Below are positions 25,877 to 38,006 of a stretch of DNA of 64,000 nt, in pieces. A program made the translations under genes and the position numbers. The notes below the pieces were generated by a model. The model did not search any database and was not told the DNA's origin. It saw nothing but the letters and a program-made list of their open reading frames with translations. This DNA comes from Toxotes chatareus (taxonomy: Eukaryota; Chordata; Actinopteri; Toxotidae): assembly GCA_016801885.1 (NCBI GenBank), contig CM028903.1:12448535-12512534 (forward strand), in the 5' to 3' direction. Within the stretch, counting starts at the first letter, position 1. Every line of letters starts with the position of its first letter.

Positions 25877-26600
25877 ACCCAGCGATCAGGAGGAAAGCCA
25901 CATGTCTTAAGTCAAGAAAGACAGATGAAAGTAGCGGGGTATCAGTTTACCAAATCACATCAAACATCAATGGTATCACCCAACATTTTTATCAGAACCA
26001 TCTTCACTGTCACCGTCATCACTAAATAAGTTTACAGGTAAAAAAGTTTTACCCTGAAAGTCAGAATAGTTTAATGTGAAGAAAAACGCTCTATGACCGT
26101 ATATGGCTGCAACACCTGCATAGTTAACATCTTGGCTGTAGTCATCCGTGCCCTCTGCACATCTTTATTATCACCGTGGAAAGCGTTTCCATCCTCACAG
26201 CGTGACCTACGACAAGTCACATCTCATTTAATGTTCTGTTTCTGACCATTCCCCTGGGTCATCATTATCACTATATTCATGATTATTACAGTTCCCTGCG
26301 GAGGTGTAAGTTGGTAGAAGAGTAAATAGACAGAGAGCCTCAAACCTTTTGACCCATCCCAGAAGGAACACATCCAAAAAAAAAGTTTGAAAAAGTAAAA
26401 AAAAAAAAAATAATAATAATAATTAAAAAAACACAAGCGCTTTGTCGTCACTTTTCCCCTCCTGTGTTCCCCTCACTTTTTCTTTGGGCTTTATCTTTTG
26501 TATGTGTACATAAAGCAATTTCAAATCTTATAGTTTTGTACATGTAATTTTTATGGTGTGTGGATATTTTCTAATAAAATAAAAGAAAAATGGATGACTT
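25877..26600 (+). CDS. lrfn5: Probable terminal exon with 3' UTR of the LRFN-like gene (coding part uncertain)
   Basis: A long pyrimidine tract ending TTTCTGTCTTTCAG precedes the exon, with a CTAAT branch-point-like word about 30 bases upstream. Joined to the phase 1 donor after 6223 (or 6241), the frame starts D-P-A-I-R-R-K (or N-P-A-I-R-R-K) and stays open to a TAA at 26023-26025, adding about 49 residues of no recognised motif. In the frame used by a phase 0 donor it is open to 26027-26029; in the third frame it ends almost at once with EESHMS and TAA at 25908-25910. The rest is noncoding and ends with TGTACATAAAGCAATTT, then AATAAAATAAAAG at 26573-26585 and a GT/T-rich downstream element (26610-26670), a typical polyadenylation context. 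No other plus-strand gene competes for it, but the link to the exon 20 kb upstream is inference. Confidence 0.5.
26573..26585 (+). terminator. Tandem AATAAA polyadenylation signals
   Basis: Two overlapping AATAAA hexamers, followed within 30-90 bases by TTGTTTTGGGGTTTTTT and other G/T-rich sequence, fit a cleavage site near 26595-26605. Confidence 0.6.
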
Positions 26601-27120
26601 TCTCCTAGACTGGCTGCTTTGTTTTGGGGTTTTTTCCCTCTTACTTTTTGGTTGTATCTGTTTGTGCTGTAGATGTCTGCCAGACAAAGTATAATTAACC
26701 TATTTTAAAACACCACATATAATTTTCCAAGATGCAGCCAACATTGACAATTCTTAGTGAAGGTAAAAATTGCCTATAGTAAATTAAAAAGAGAAGGAGA
26801 ATAATTTTCTGTTTTTCATCCACATGGATTGAATGCGACTGGATTTCCACCCGGAAATGTGTTAATTACTGTAGGGTCAGGGTGTACGTTGTAGGAGGAT
26901 AAATATATCAACATACAGCTAAACATAGAAATAACAGTTATACAAATCAATCACCAACAATATTTTTTTGAAGAAAACCACAGAAAATGTAATGTGACTC
27001 ATTTATGTTATTCTATGATGCAGCGCTTTTTTCCCCTAAGTAAAAATATGTTATATTTTTACTTCAGAGTGTTGGCTATCTAAAAATAAATATCATAAAA
27101 ACAGAGTGCATGCCAGACTT

Positions 27121-27180
27121 CCACAATGGGCAATTACAGGTTAATTATGGGAGCTAATTACTGTCATAATTAAAATCCCA
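27121..27180. promoter_or_regulatory. Cluster of TAATTA/CAATTA motifs
   Basis: Within 60 bases there are GCAATTA, GTTAATTA, GCTAATTA and ATAATTA, all homeodomain-type cores, in sequence that is not a simple repeat. A cis-regulatory role is only a possibility; nothing else in the sequence proves it. Confidence 0.25.
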
Positions 27181-27289
27181 GTTAAAGCTGAAATAATCAG
27201 TATTTTCTACATTAACAATGGCTCAAAAATAATTATGTGTAACGGTAAAGGGCTCGCTTGTTGTGATGAACTCACACAGGATTACTGCT

Positions 27290-27612
27290 CAACTCTGCAG
27301 CTCCCCTCAGATCTATAGAATTTATAGATTCTTTTAGCTCACCTATTTTGTTTTTACATAAACCAGCATTACTGTTTTTGATTCACTCTCACAGCTCTCA
27401 CTGGTACAGTTTTCAGCTGCTTTGTTCTCAGCAAAAAAAACTGACTGTACGCTGAGTAGCTAACTAAGCATTTAGCAGCTAAAGAGCGAGATATTTGAGT
27501 TGGTGGAGACCACATAGGAGCTAAAAGGAGAGTGAATATTTGGACCTAAATTCATCAGGTGTCCAGAGACATTACTTCACATGAATGATAATGTCACTCT
27601 GTGCTGCAGTTA
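27290..27612 (+). repeat. Dispersed teleost repeat (TTTAGCAGCTAAAGAGC family)
   Basis: Ordered blocks CAGCTCCCCTCAGATCTATA, TTCTTTTAGCTCACCTATTT, TTAGCAGCTAAAGAGCGAGA, GAGTTGGTGGAGACCA, GGAGCTAAAAGGAGAGTGAA and CATGAATGATAATGTCACTC match a fish repeat I recall. It is noncoding and slightly diverged. Confidence 0.65.
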
Positions 27613-28129
27613 ATGCAGGTTTAGAATCATATTTTAATATAACTTTACTAACTTGTAATAAATATTTAGCAATATAGAGCAGTAAAATGACATTACAAAG
27701 AAAGATTACATGTAACACAGGTCTTCAGGTAAGGCTCAGTGCAGGTGAATGAAATCTGTCTTTTACCAGACCAGTGTGCTGAGACATCAACAGGGCCTTC
27801 CCTGGTTCTTGACTGTAACTTTCAAAGTGGAAAATCAGTACAACCACCATGTAAATACTGTGAAATTTGTCCTTAATTATTGACTAAAATCAGTTAGAAC
27901 CGGTTTTGCACATATTAGGAAACTCCATAATATACTGTTCATGGATGCATTAATGTTATACTGGCTGGTAACATTACAGATATGAACTTTAGGTCAAGTC
28001 CTGTTTACACTGAGTAGTACTGTAGCATTTATTTCTTAAAGGGAGGTGATAGCTTGCAAAATGCAAAGTCTTGAGCATTCCTCTTGTTTATTCCTCCACG
28101 TTGTTAATGCTTCCTGTGAACATAACCTA

Positions 28130-28420
28130 AATCTGTCTGCTTCCTCCCCTCCCTCCTCTCCTATTATCTCCTCCTATCACTTCTCCTCCCCTCATCTATT
28201 CCCCTCAGCCCCCTCTGCTTTTCTCCCCCATTCTCTCCTCTCCTAACCTCCAATCCCCTCATCTCTCTATCTCTCTCCTGCTCTGTTTTTCCTCTCAACT
28301 TTAATACCCAATCTGCTCTACACAACTCTATTCTGCTCCCCCAGATCTACTCCAGTCCTCAGTTCTCTGCTCCTTAGTTCTTGGCAGGCAGCCAGCGCCA
28401 GATCAGCTCCCCACCATTTC
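28130..28420 (+). repeat. Pyrimidine-rich (CT) tract
   Basis: Nearly continuous CTCCTCC, TCTCTC and CCCCTC words over about 280 bases. Confidence 0.75.
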
Positions 28421-29837
28421 TGTATCCTCTTTCTCCTTTAGTCTCATCACCACCTGTTAACGCTATTTCCTCTCCTTCCTATTTTTTTCCTTTATACACA
28501 TAAAGCAGAAAGAATTAGAATGGATGGGGTATAATGAAAGGAAAAGTAAAATATATCTTTCCTAACAGAAGCAGAAAAAGGGAGTACTATAACATTACCG
28601 CTGCACTATCAATGGCAGAAAAAGAAATGGAAAAAGGATGAAGGAGGATGACTACGCAGTCATCCCATAAGCTATCAGCAGCTGTAGAAAATGTGGCACC
28701 TGGGGCCTCATTTTGAGAAAGATCCTAATATTAAAATTTGATTCATGTTTCACTCTTGGAGCTCTATTGCAGAGAGTGAATATGATTATAATGGGAAATC
28801 AATGCAGCAGACTAGAAAACAAAGTTGAAAACATCCTGATGAGTCATTATTATCATTGTGAATTAATTATTACAAGTCACCTTTCCATGTGTACACGATT
28901 AAAAGTTTTCTTCACAGCTGTATGAATAAAACAAGAAGCATCTAAGGTGACAACATCCCATCACAATCACTTTGATCCTGTGTATTAAAAATAATCAGTT
29001 ATGCCACTGAATTCATTAATTAAGCCAAATATTTATGACAAGCTTTCGAAGGTATTAATATGAACTCTATCTTACAGCATCGAGAAGTTTCAGGAAGATT
29101 ATTTTCCACTCTTTAATATGTAAATCTATGCAGCAAGTAGCTCCAAATTTAATCAGACCATCTTCTCTACAGGGGCAACGCTTCGTGTACGTATTGAATT
29201 CCTGTCATGTACTATTCTCAAGTTAGTGTTCACCCCCCAAAAAAAAAAAGAAGAAGAAGAAGAGTCTACACACGGACAGACAGATGTCAGTATGACAGTA
29301 TTTTTTAAAAAAGCAAAAAGCAAAAGAGAGGAAGAACTTTGTCATAGTGTCCTTGCCTGTTCATAGTGTGAATGAATGTTTCTTTCTGCTGCTTGTTAAA
29401 TCCGAACTTTGAAAGGCAGAAAAAAATATATATCACTTTTAATTGGTTACGAGATTAACCACAAGGCCACAGAACTCAGGGCTGAAGGGAAGATAGAAAG
29501 GCTAACTTTCTTTTAGAAACTTATTAAGAAAGTTATCCAAATAAGGCCAATCATGTGTAGGGAGGGGTGCTGAAACCTGGTTTTAAATGGGCATCAGGGC
29601 TAAGTTACTAAAAGCCATGGTGTCAATAAGCTCTAACATCACTGGTTGTGCTCTCAGTACTGAAATATTAAGAAAGAAGATTTCTTATTTATTAATTTAT
29701 TATTGCTCCATAAAAGTTATCTTGCACGTCTTATCTCCCCAGTGCCTTTTCTGATTAAGACATTCATCTATGATGCATTTTGGCTATTCCCAATCCAGGA
29801 AAGCCTGTGTGGGCGAGGGGCGGGTGTAGCTCTCTCT

Positions 29838-29857
29838 CACACACACACACACACACA
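29838..29857. repeat. (CA)n microsatellite
   Basis: About ten CA units preceded by TCTCTCT. Confidence 0.9.
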
Positions 29858-30424
29858 GATAGAGACCCTGCTCTAACACCAGAGACACATGGCCTGCATT
29901 GCATGTGCATGACAGTTACCTCATTGAATAGCTACAGCTCGCACGCATGTGTGTCCACACCGCCAGTGTGTGTCTGTCTTTCTACACTGAGTTTTCTCCG
30001 GATAATGGCCATCAATAATAATAATCCATCGTTGATGAGTGGTCCAAAAAGAGCTGCAACCAGAAAACAGTCGTATGATTTTTGTTTACACGCGAGTACC
30101 CCGGAAAATTACTGCCCTTCACCTGTTAAATTACTGACATAATATAATGATAGCCTACACTGGGTTTCTGCTCTGACTATATAGTAGACATGTGGCCTCC
30201 ACTGTCTCCACATGCAGCTGCTAAAATGTCTGTGTCATATTCAGATATAGCCTAGATGTTGAAATTATGGTGAAAGGTGTCAGCTTTATGTAACGTTGCT
30301 GGTATGATGTCAGTAACACTATTAACAGATCTTTACCCTGTTCATTCTGTCTGGGAACTGTGTGTATGGTGTGAAAACTAAGCCAGACCCCAAAACTCCA
30401 TGTGACGCACCACAAGCAGCGATG

Positions 30425-31391
30425 AGTGAGTACCGCACAATATAAATACTGTCAAAGAAAAAGTCCTGCATTTAATTTTTTTGTCAGTTATTGTTCACAT
30501 CAGATATCAGAATGGGGAAAAAATGTGATCTCAGTGACTTTGACCTTAGTGTTATTGTTGGTAACGGACGAGCTGTGATTTTCACACACAAAAATCTCTA
30601 GAGTTTTTACTCAGAATGGTACCTTAAAGAAACCAAAAAGAAAAACCCATCCAGCCGCAGCAGTGGACAGTGGACAGAAACACCTTGTTGATGACAGAGG
30701 TCAGAGGAAGATGGACAGGTTGGAGTCTGATAAACACTCTTTTCAACTGTGGTGAGCAGAAAAGCGTCTCTGAATGAACAACTCCTCCAACCTTGAGGCA
30801 TTTATTACAACAGCCATGTTGGGTTCCACTCCTGTCAGCCTGTGTTGTGGGCACAGGCTCACCAAAACTGGACAGTTGAAGACTGGAAATATGTAGCGTA
30901 GTGGTCTGATAAATCTGGATTTCTGCTGAGGCTCCAGATGGTAGGGTTAGAATTTGGCATCAACAGCATAAATCTATGGACCCAACCTGCCTTGTGTCAA
31001 CAGTCCAGGCTGGTGGTGATGTTGGTGTAATGACGTGGGGACTATTTTCTTGGCAGACTTTGGGCCCCTTAATACCAATCAGTCATCATTTGGATGCCGC
31101 AGCCTATCTGAGTATTGTTGCTGACCATGTGCATCGCTTTATGGTCACAATTTGCCATTTTCTAATGGCTACTCCCAGCAACACCTTTGGGAGGTGGTAG
31201 AACGGGATATTGGCAGCACGAATGTGCAGCTGACAAATCTGCAAAAAATATGTGATGCAATCATGTCAACATGGAGCAGAAGATATTTCCAGCATCTTGT
31301 GGAATCAATGCCACAAAGACTGTTTTGAGTGAAAAAGGAGGAACAACTCAGCATTGGTATAGTGTTTCTAATAAAGTGCTCAGTGAGTGTA
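30425..31391 (+). mobile_element. Decayed Tc1/mariner-like transposon with a deleted transposase
   Basis: The element resembles a common fish Tc1-like family. Recognisable blocks are ATCAGAATGGGG at the 5' side, TTGATGACAGAGGTCAGAGG, CCACTCCTGTCAGCC, CAGGCTCACCAAAACTGG, GGTCTGATAAATCTGG, and a catalytic-core segment at 30976-31178 reading VMTWGLFSW, GPLIPISHHLD, AYLSIVADHVH. After AATGGCTACTCCCAGCAAC the sequence jumps to ACCTTTGGGAGGTGGTAGAA (HLWEVVER in another frame), so the region with the second catalytic Asp and the DLNPIE motif is gone. The 3' end CTAATAAAGTGCTCAGTGAG is the family's terminus. A stop or frameshift also precedes the core. It cannot encode an active enzyme. The 5' boundary is approximate because that terminus is poorly preserved. 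Confidence 0.85.
30976..31326 (+). pseudogene. Tc1-like transposase remnant
   Basis: A 74-codon open segment carries part of the DDE core (VMTWGLFSW; LGPLIP; YLSIVADHVH). Downstream, in another frame, are VVERDIGSTNVQLTNLQK, CDAIMSTW and FQHLVESMPQR, the usual C-terminal end of this family. The two pieces are separated by a deletion of roughly 40-45 codons compared with my recollection of intact relatives, plus a frameshift. The DNA-binding helix-turn-helix part is represented upstream only by scattered nucleotide similarity. Confidence 0.8.
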
Positions 31392-34300
31392 TGAGCACAC
31401 ACAGGCACACACATGCAAACTGATATCCTTCCTAATATATTCACACGCATAAAAACAGAGAGAGCGCTGCATTTACGTGCACACACTCACAGAGAAAGAC
31501 ATCCACAGAGACACATCTGATTGCCAACACAAAGGTTTATAAAAGAAATTCTGTTTCAAGGTTGCAGAAGTTGAGGTGGGCTGAAGTGACTGACTTCCTC
31601 CATGCTCGAGTGACTTCTTCACTATTTGCTCTGTGTGTCATTTACTACTTGTCTGACTGCTTCTTGGGTGACTGAATGATTTATTTCTAAACTGTGACTA
31701 AGTGAAATCTTTGTCCCCCCACACCTCCCGACTTCAATTTCCTTCCTGTGCCATTCTCAGTCACTGGCAGTTTTCTCTTTCTTTTTGAAGATATTTTCTT
31801 TTCTCCCCTCGTCTCAGTGGGCTCATACAGGGAAAACTGGAAAAGAGAGCAAAACATGCGGCCAACATCCTAAGATAAATTTAAACCAAGGGAAGTCTGG
31901 CTGAATCTCATTTGCAAGTGTTTAACGTTCCCTTCTTTTTCACACTCAGGGGAGTCCACTGCCACCCCCGGATGTGTCATGCCTTTGAGGACTGCCTCCT
32001 CTCTGATGCCGTCTACTCAGGTGGACACTGGCCAACTTCATTTGGATTTCTTGCAATTCCTTGCGATTTTAAAGTGTGAAATGGAGTTGACGGATGGAAA
32101 ATACAAATGGAGGTCAAGCTATCTACAAATGTGAGCTACTTTGAGCCTGATTTTGTACGAATTTTTCATATGCACGAGGCAAATGCAAGCACCATGGCTG
32201 CGTGTTCAGTCAGCTACCTCACTAACAACAATTCAAAAACTAAAACACAAATGAAGTGCATAAAGGGAGAATGAGCAAGACATAACAGGCTGCTACTCTG
32301 AACCACACATTCAATGGTCAGACTGATCAGGCTTCAGATGAATGCAACAGCAGCCCAGAGCACCTTGTGTTCGATTGTCTGTCTAAAAGCTGCTGGAGCC
32401 GTTTCGTTGTTGCTTTGATGAGACAGAGAACGATGGGTCATTTCAGTGTAACTTTAGCTGCCGTTATCAAAAGGACAGAGGAGACAGTCCACGGATGTAT
32501 TAAGAAATTCACACAGTGAGAGAGTGCCTTTTTCCACAGACTGCTTATAGTTAAACTGTAGATGGAGCAGTAAAGCTTACCCAATGGTCTTGGTCAGACA
32601 GATGCATTTACACCTTTCAACATCTGGTTAGAATGCATCTCAAACCACTGCTGACCACAGAGGTGGTTTGTGGTGCTTCTTGGATGCATTTACAGTTTGT
32701 GAGATCAGATCAGATGCCGCAGCTCCATCAAAGTTCCAGTCTTTTGTCCCACATGTGAATTTTCCATACAAAGGAGATGAACTTAGATGGCAACAAGTGG
32801 TAAGCGCGTTCATATTTTTAACTATGACTATGACGACACTCCTTTTAAAATGTCTCCATAGCAACAGAAGATGAAATGGTGAGGGGCTGCAACTGTTCCA
32901 TTTCTGTTTTTATACCACTTCACTCCCCCCTCTGCGCCCCTCCATGCCAGTGTCCCCTCCACATGACGCATATCACACATCACACAGAGGCTGCCTCTCG
33001 TACTGGAGTGAAGTTAGCACTGCCGAAATGAGACTGAGCTGAAATCTGGTCGCCGCATGTGCCAGAGCCGACTGAGCCGCCAGGTGTCCTCGTGTTTCAT
33101 AGTGACTCCAAATCACAGGAGGGAGGGAGGGAATGACTCACTGAATGAAATTGTCTTACCGACTACCTGCCTACATTTCACCTGGCTCGCTCTTTGTGTT
33201 TTGGTTACTAAATGAATTACTGCTAAATTTGCAGTTTTTGTTCTTGCTTAATAGATTGTGAATAATAGACTGAATGACTGAGCACTTTATTTTATGCCCT
33301 TTTGACTCCTAAACTACACAATGACAACAGCTGAAGCATCAAAGAATTATAGATGCTTGCTGCACTAATACCTTAATTCTCGACCCACACCAGGCAATAT
33401 TTGTAATATCCCTCATTACCAGCGCAGGGCAACTGAGTGGACTTATAAGAAACAACCTACGTGCTAAGCAAAAGGAGAAAGGGGGCAACTGTTTGTAATC
33501 AGCAGAGCTCAGTATTTATAATAAGGGCACCTCATGGTGTTTTTTTGTTTAATCTTCTGCAGACAACCATCAGATGTGTTTTAATGAGGACAGCTCACAG
33601 TGAGAGATAACTGAAAAACTCAGCTCTCCCCTGGTTTTATCTTAGCTTGGATGCACACCACAAGATCTCATCAAGTTTAGTTCAACTAATTAAACCCAAA
33701 GTTACCGTCCTCTCCCAGCCCAAATTTTCCAGATGAGGGAACTGCTGTGAGAAACCCACAAAGGAAAAACATTATGATGGCTGGATTCAGAAAAATATTT
33801 TCTGAATTTGCATGCACAGGGCTGCTTAATTGGGGCTAAATCTTGTCAAAGCCTGTAGTGTTAGTGTCCACATTTGGCAGGAAATAGCAGGGGGGCTGCG
33901 GTGATCTGAATCTGTATCTGAAGGAGCTGCGAGGAAACCTGTCCAACTGGCGCTACACGCTGATTCGTGTCACATCGTTGTATACACCTCCCTCAATGTA
34001 CTGCGACTTTACATATTACATGTCGCACCAGAACAACAGGAGATCACATAAAACAACCTACATTATGAATAGGAAATGTGCATCACGCCTGTGTGAGGGG
34101 GACAGAAATAAAAAAGAAAAAGAAAAAAGACAATCTATTTATTGTCTGCAGTTGTTTGTAATTTCTTTTGGCGGCTCAGTGAAAGGCCTTATATGTGACA
34201 CAATGGCTCTGTACTTATAAATGAGGGTTTTCTCTGGGTGCTGCAGTTTCCTCAAACTGTCTAAAAACATGCTGATAAACTGAAAGATCCAAACTGCACA

Positions 34301-37300
34301 AATACTTGTCTGGGATGTTCCCCTGCCTGTCACCTAAACGCAAGCTAGAATACATTTCAAAACCCCCACCACCCCATTCACAAGCAGCAAACACAGAAAA
34401 GAAAACACACAAATATGCCTTTTTTTTTCTCACGTCTACTTACTTTGCTCATGTTAAAATATTCAGTTTGCCCCTGCAGCACATTCTTTTTAGAGCAGTT
34501 TCAGCTGTCGTTGAGAAATAAAACATACTGCTGAAAGGCTTTATGCTCCAGCTTTATCTGATGCAGAAGAGAAATGTGTTCAGCGACTAATGAAGAATCT
34601 CACATTGAAACCGTCCCTCTCAAATCCAAATGAACTTTCTACGTAAGGCTGCCTCTGACTAAAAGAAATGACATGAGGTGTTCTTAACTCTTAACGCAAA
34701 TTTGGAGAAAGTACAAAAAAAAAAAACCAAACATCCCACAACTCCACACCACAACTACCATTGTCTATTCTGTGGTTTTTAATGTGTACAAAGATTGCTC
34801 TTTGACTTCTGTCAAGAGTGAGCCAAGTGCTTTTAACTTAATGTCGAGAGGAGATGGACAGGAAGTAAAAAAAAAAGAAGAGATGCTGATGTTCAGTTGT
34901 GGCCATAGTTGTTTCTGACAGTAAGAGGCCACCCTCCATTTATTGTTAATGGAGAGTAGCACAGAGGGGCAGAAAGAGGCCAGGGCTTTGAAAATGATTT
35001 GCTGTCCGGTGCAATCCTCTGCAAGTTTTTTCAGGAGAGGATGAAAATGCAGGAACAAACGGTAGCTCCTTCATATGTTTGGGAATTTTAAATTTGACAC
35101 AGTGAAACTACGCTAAAAATGTAACCGACTGATTCATTTTGATTCTAAGATTGTGATGTGCAATAGTTTCTACACGGCTGCCTGTGTTTGAAAAGGCAGA
35201 CACACAATAGTGAGCAGAGCCAACGGTTAACTCCATTGAAAGACATGAGAAGATGAAAGCAGAGAGAGGAGGGGACAGTGTGAGCTTCACAAGTTATCAG
35301 AGCCTAGTTGGAGGACAGCTTCATCGAAACAATCCTATCAAAGATAAACAATTTGGTCAGCCAGTAAGAGCAGAGATTAGCCCTAGTGGGCCAGTGCATA
35401 GATTCCTTTGTGTTTATGTGCATGTGTGTGTTTGTGCGTGTTATCTGCCATCACCATCACCACTCGCCCTGATCTTTCTATCTTCATATTAAACAGACCG
35501 TATCTGTGGTCTCCCATCCGCATATCAATCTCAACGCCTCACTGGATTTCACACCATGAAGAGGCTGTTTAGTTCTAAGCTCTTTGAAGAGAAGTCCCTA
35601 ATTTTAGTTTAGGAACAAGTAGTTTAATTTTATTTAATATGAGTTGTTTAAATAAGTTGTTAAAATGGATTTGAACTTTTTTTTCCCCTTTCAGGCTCTG
35701 ATTTATGTTTCTTTTTTTTCCTACCAGGCCTTAGGCCTATTATCATGAAGCAGACTCAATACAAAATGGGCTGAACTGATGACGGAGAAACAGTTAGGAA
35801 AAGAAAAAAAAACAAACAAACATACCGACTTTGGAATAAATGGCGTCTGCTAATTTTGAGGTATGCTGAGATACTAAACCTTAAAAAACAATTTCATTCA
35901 AAACAACTTCACTGCAAAAGCCCTGCAGTGTGTTACTGCTGCTAAGATGTTGAGTGTTATTGATGTTGAGGCGTTCTTCCATGTGCATGGCAAAGTTCTA
36001 CATAAAAAGCTAAATTCAAAACATATTTGCATATTGCATCATATTATATTTTGCCACCAGGTTACAAATACAAACCACATCCCACTTATGAGCATTCAGA
36101 TGGAAAAGCTTACATGTTGCTTTTTCTAAGTGTTTTTTAAAACATCATCTAAGCAGTTTTTGAATCTGAGATATTCTACTGTAAATAAGACCGATGAAAA
36201 TTAAGCTTCTCTGTGAGATGGCATCTCTTCCTTCTAAGCCCCTTGAAGAAAGTTCTCAGGGTTGCATTTTGTGAATTGTGTACTGAACAGATGCTCAGCG
36301 GAGAGGGGTTCCTCTCCACTCCTACTCAAATGAGCTGGTACGTGTCAGAGCCGACCCACCGGACCACGGATAAAGACAAGAACTGAACTTGAAATGCTAA
36401 ATTAGTAATCAGAACCTGATAATCTGACTATTCCCAAAGCAAACAAAAAGTTCTCGAATGCTGATCTCTTACTCTGTGCTGTGGACTGAGAGAGGAGTAT
36501 CAACAAACCCTCGCCCTCCCTCTCCTCTGATAAACAGCCTTAAAACCTATTCTAGGTCCCTTTCAGTCTCTATTTGTTTTACTTCTTCATATATTCACTT
36601 CTCCCAGATTTCTCATTATATCTTACTGTAGCATCTTACTAAGCACATTATAGTCATATTTATCGTGCAAATGCAAAGCACACACAGGACTTGAATCCAT
36701 ACTATCTCACTTAAGGACACATTGTGTGATCATCAGCCCTCCCTCATTAACTGCTGCCTTTATGTTCAAACTGAATGTGACTGATTTAAAGCTAACGTCT
36801 TGTATTGCAGAGAGAACTGAGTATTATTTAGGAAGGCCAGGAAAAGTCCACCCAAAATGAGAATCGTTTCTCTGGACCAATAAACCCTTTCGCCGTTTCT
36901 GCCCAAAACTTACTGGCTTGTAACTGCTGATATGCTGAAAATTTGCAAATTGCATGGGCCTCCAGTTAGTGTGCACTGTACAGTAATATGAGCCATTTAA
37001 CTTGAGTGCTGTGTGTCACGGGCAACTGCATTTATTGAGCTGCATGAATAATTCCTTTGATAAGCAGCACCCTCATTATTTCCATCAGCAATGTCATTTA
37101 CCAACGGTAGATTTTCTCCCATTTGTCTCGGCCTTGATTTTTGGGTGTATTTTTCTCTGAAGAGTCAGATCCTCCGCTGCAGCTGAGTGGCTCCTACAGT
37201 AAAGGCAGGTAACTTGTCCTTAGTATGTGAGTTTGCTGTATGGTATTCAGGTAAACATTGTATGGAGCCATCCATTCATACTAGACTGAACTGAATAAAA

Positions 37301-37868
37301 TGATACAGACTTGTAGAATGTCTTGGGTGAAAAGGTTCAAAGCTGTAGCAGAGATGTGAAAGATTCACCTATTGCTTTGTCTGCTATAGCATTTACTCAT
37401 GGTGCTGAAGTAACCTTTTACCTTTCAGAAATCCATCCATAATCATGCAGTAATCTGTGAGTTTGACTTCTTTAAAGTTCAAGTTAAGTCCCAATATAAC
37501 TGACTTAAATAAAGTTTTATTTCCATTATAATCTTTTTTCACATATCTGTTGAATTTTCGTATTTTCTGCATTGTTTTCTATTCGTGTTGCAAGCCATTT
37601 TAATCTCTTCATCAATAATGCTCTTGAAAATATAATTTTTGTCAGCCTTGTGATTCTTATCCTTAACCTGTAACACGCAGTAGTTACCATTAGTATTTGC
37701 TCAACAATTGATATCGGGTTTAGTCCAAATGTAACACACTTTAGAGGCATATTGCATTTTTCTGCTTGGCCTACTCCTGAGCCCCATCCAACAGGTGCAA
37801 AGGCAAATCCAAAAGCGACTATGCCAAGTTAGATAAAGATAAACAAGGTGAAGAAATGATAAGGAATA
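31392..37868. other. Intergenic sequence, no gene seen
   Basis: Mostly unique AT-rich sequence. A 71-base open segment flanked by a good acceptor and donor lies at 31950-32020. At 32600-32870 there are words (GCATTTACACC, AATGCATCTC, GGATGCATTTACAG) arranged partly as inverted copies, possibly an old DNA transposon. No recognisable protein is encoded in any frame, and no tRNA-like cloverleaf was noticed. Confidence 0.5.
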
Positions 37869-38006
37869 TCCATCCATCCATCCATTTTCTATACCGCTTG
37901 ATCTGTCAGGGTCGAGGGGGAGCAGGAGCCTATCCCAGCTGACTATGGGCGAGAGGCGGGGTACACCCTGGAATGGTCACCAGTCAATCACAGGGCCGAC
38001 ACACAA
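37869..38006 (+). repeat. 'CCATCCATTTTCTATACCGCTT' repeat, copy 2
   Basis: CCATCCATCCATCCATTTTC, CTATACCGCTTGATC, GGGTCGAGGGGGAGCAGGAG, CTATCCCAGCTGACTATGGG, GAGAGGCGGGGTACACCCTG and CACCAGTCAATCACAGGGCC follow in the family's order. It is truncated at the 3' side relative to copy 1, lacking the GTGGGAGGAAGC part. Confidence 0.85.

Larger units (their letters stand above)
26601..30424. other. Intergenic sequence, no gene seen
   Basis: AT-rich sequence with a TAATTA-motif cluster (27121-27180), a dispersed repeat (27290-27612), a CT-rich block (28130-28420), an A-run with (AAG)n near 29240-29265 and (CA)n at 29838-29857. No open frame shows a recognisable protein. Confidence 0.55.

Noticed and set aside
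29780..30142. 120-codon plus-strand open frame
   Set aside because: It crosses a (CA)n array (HTHTHTHT) and has no domain or splice signals.
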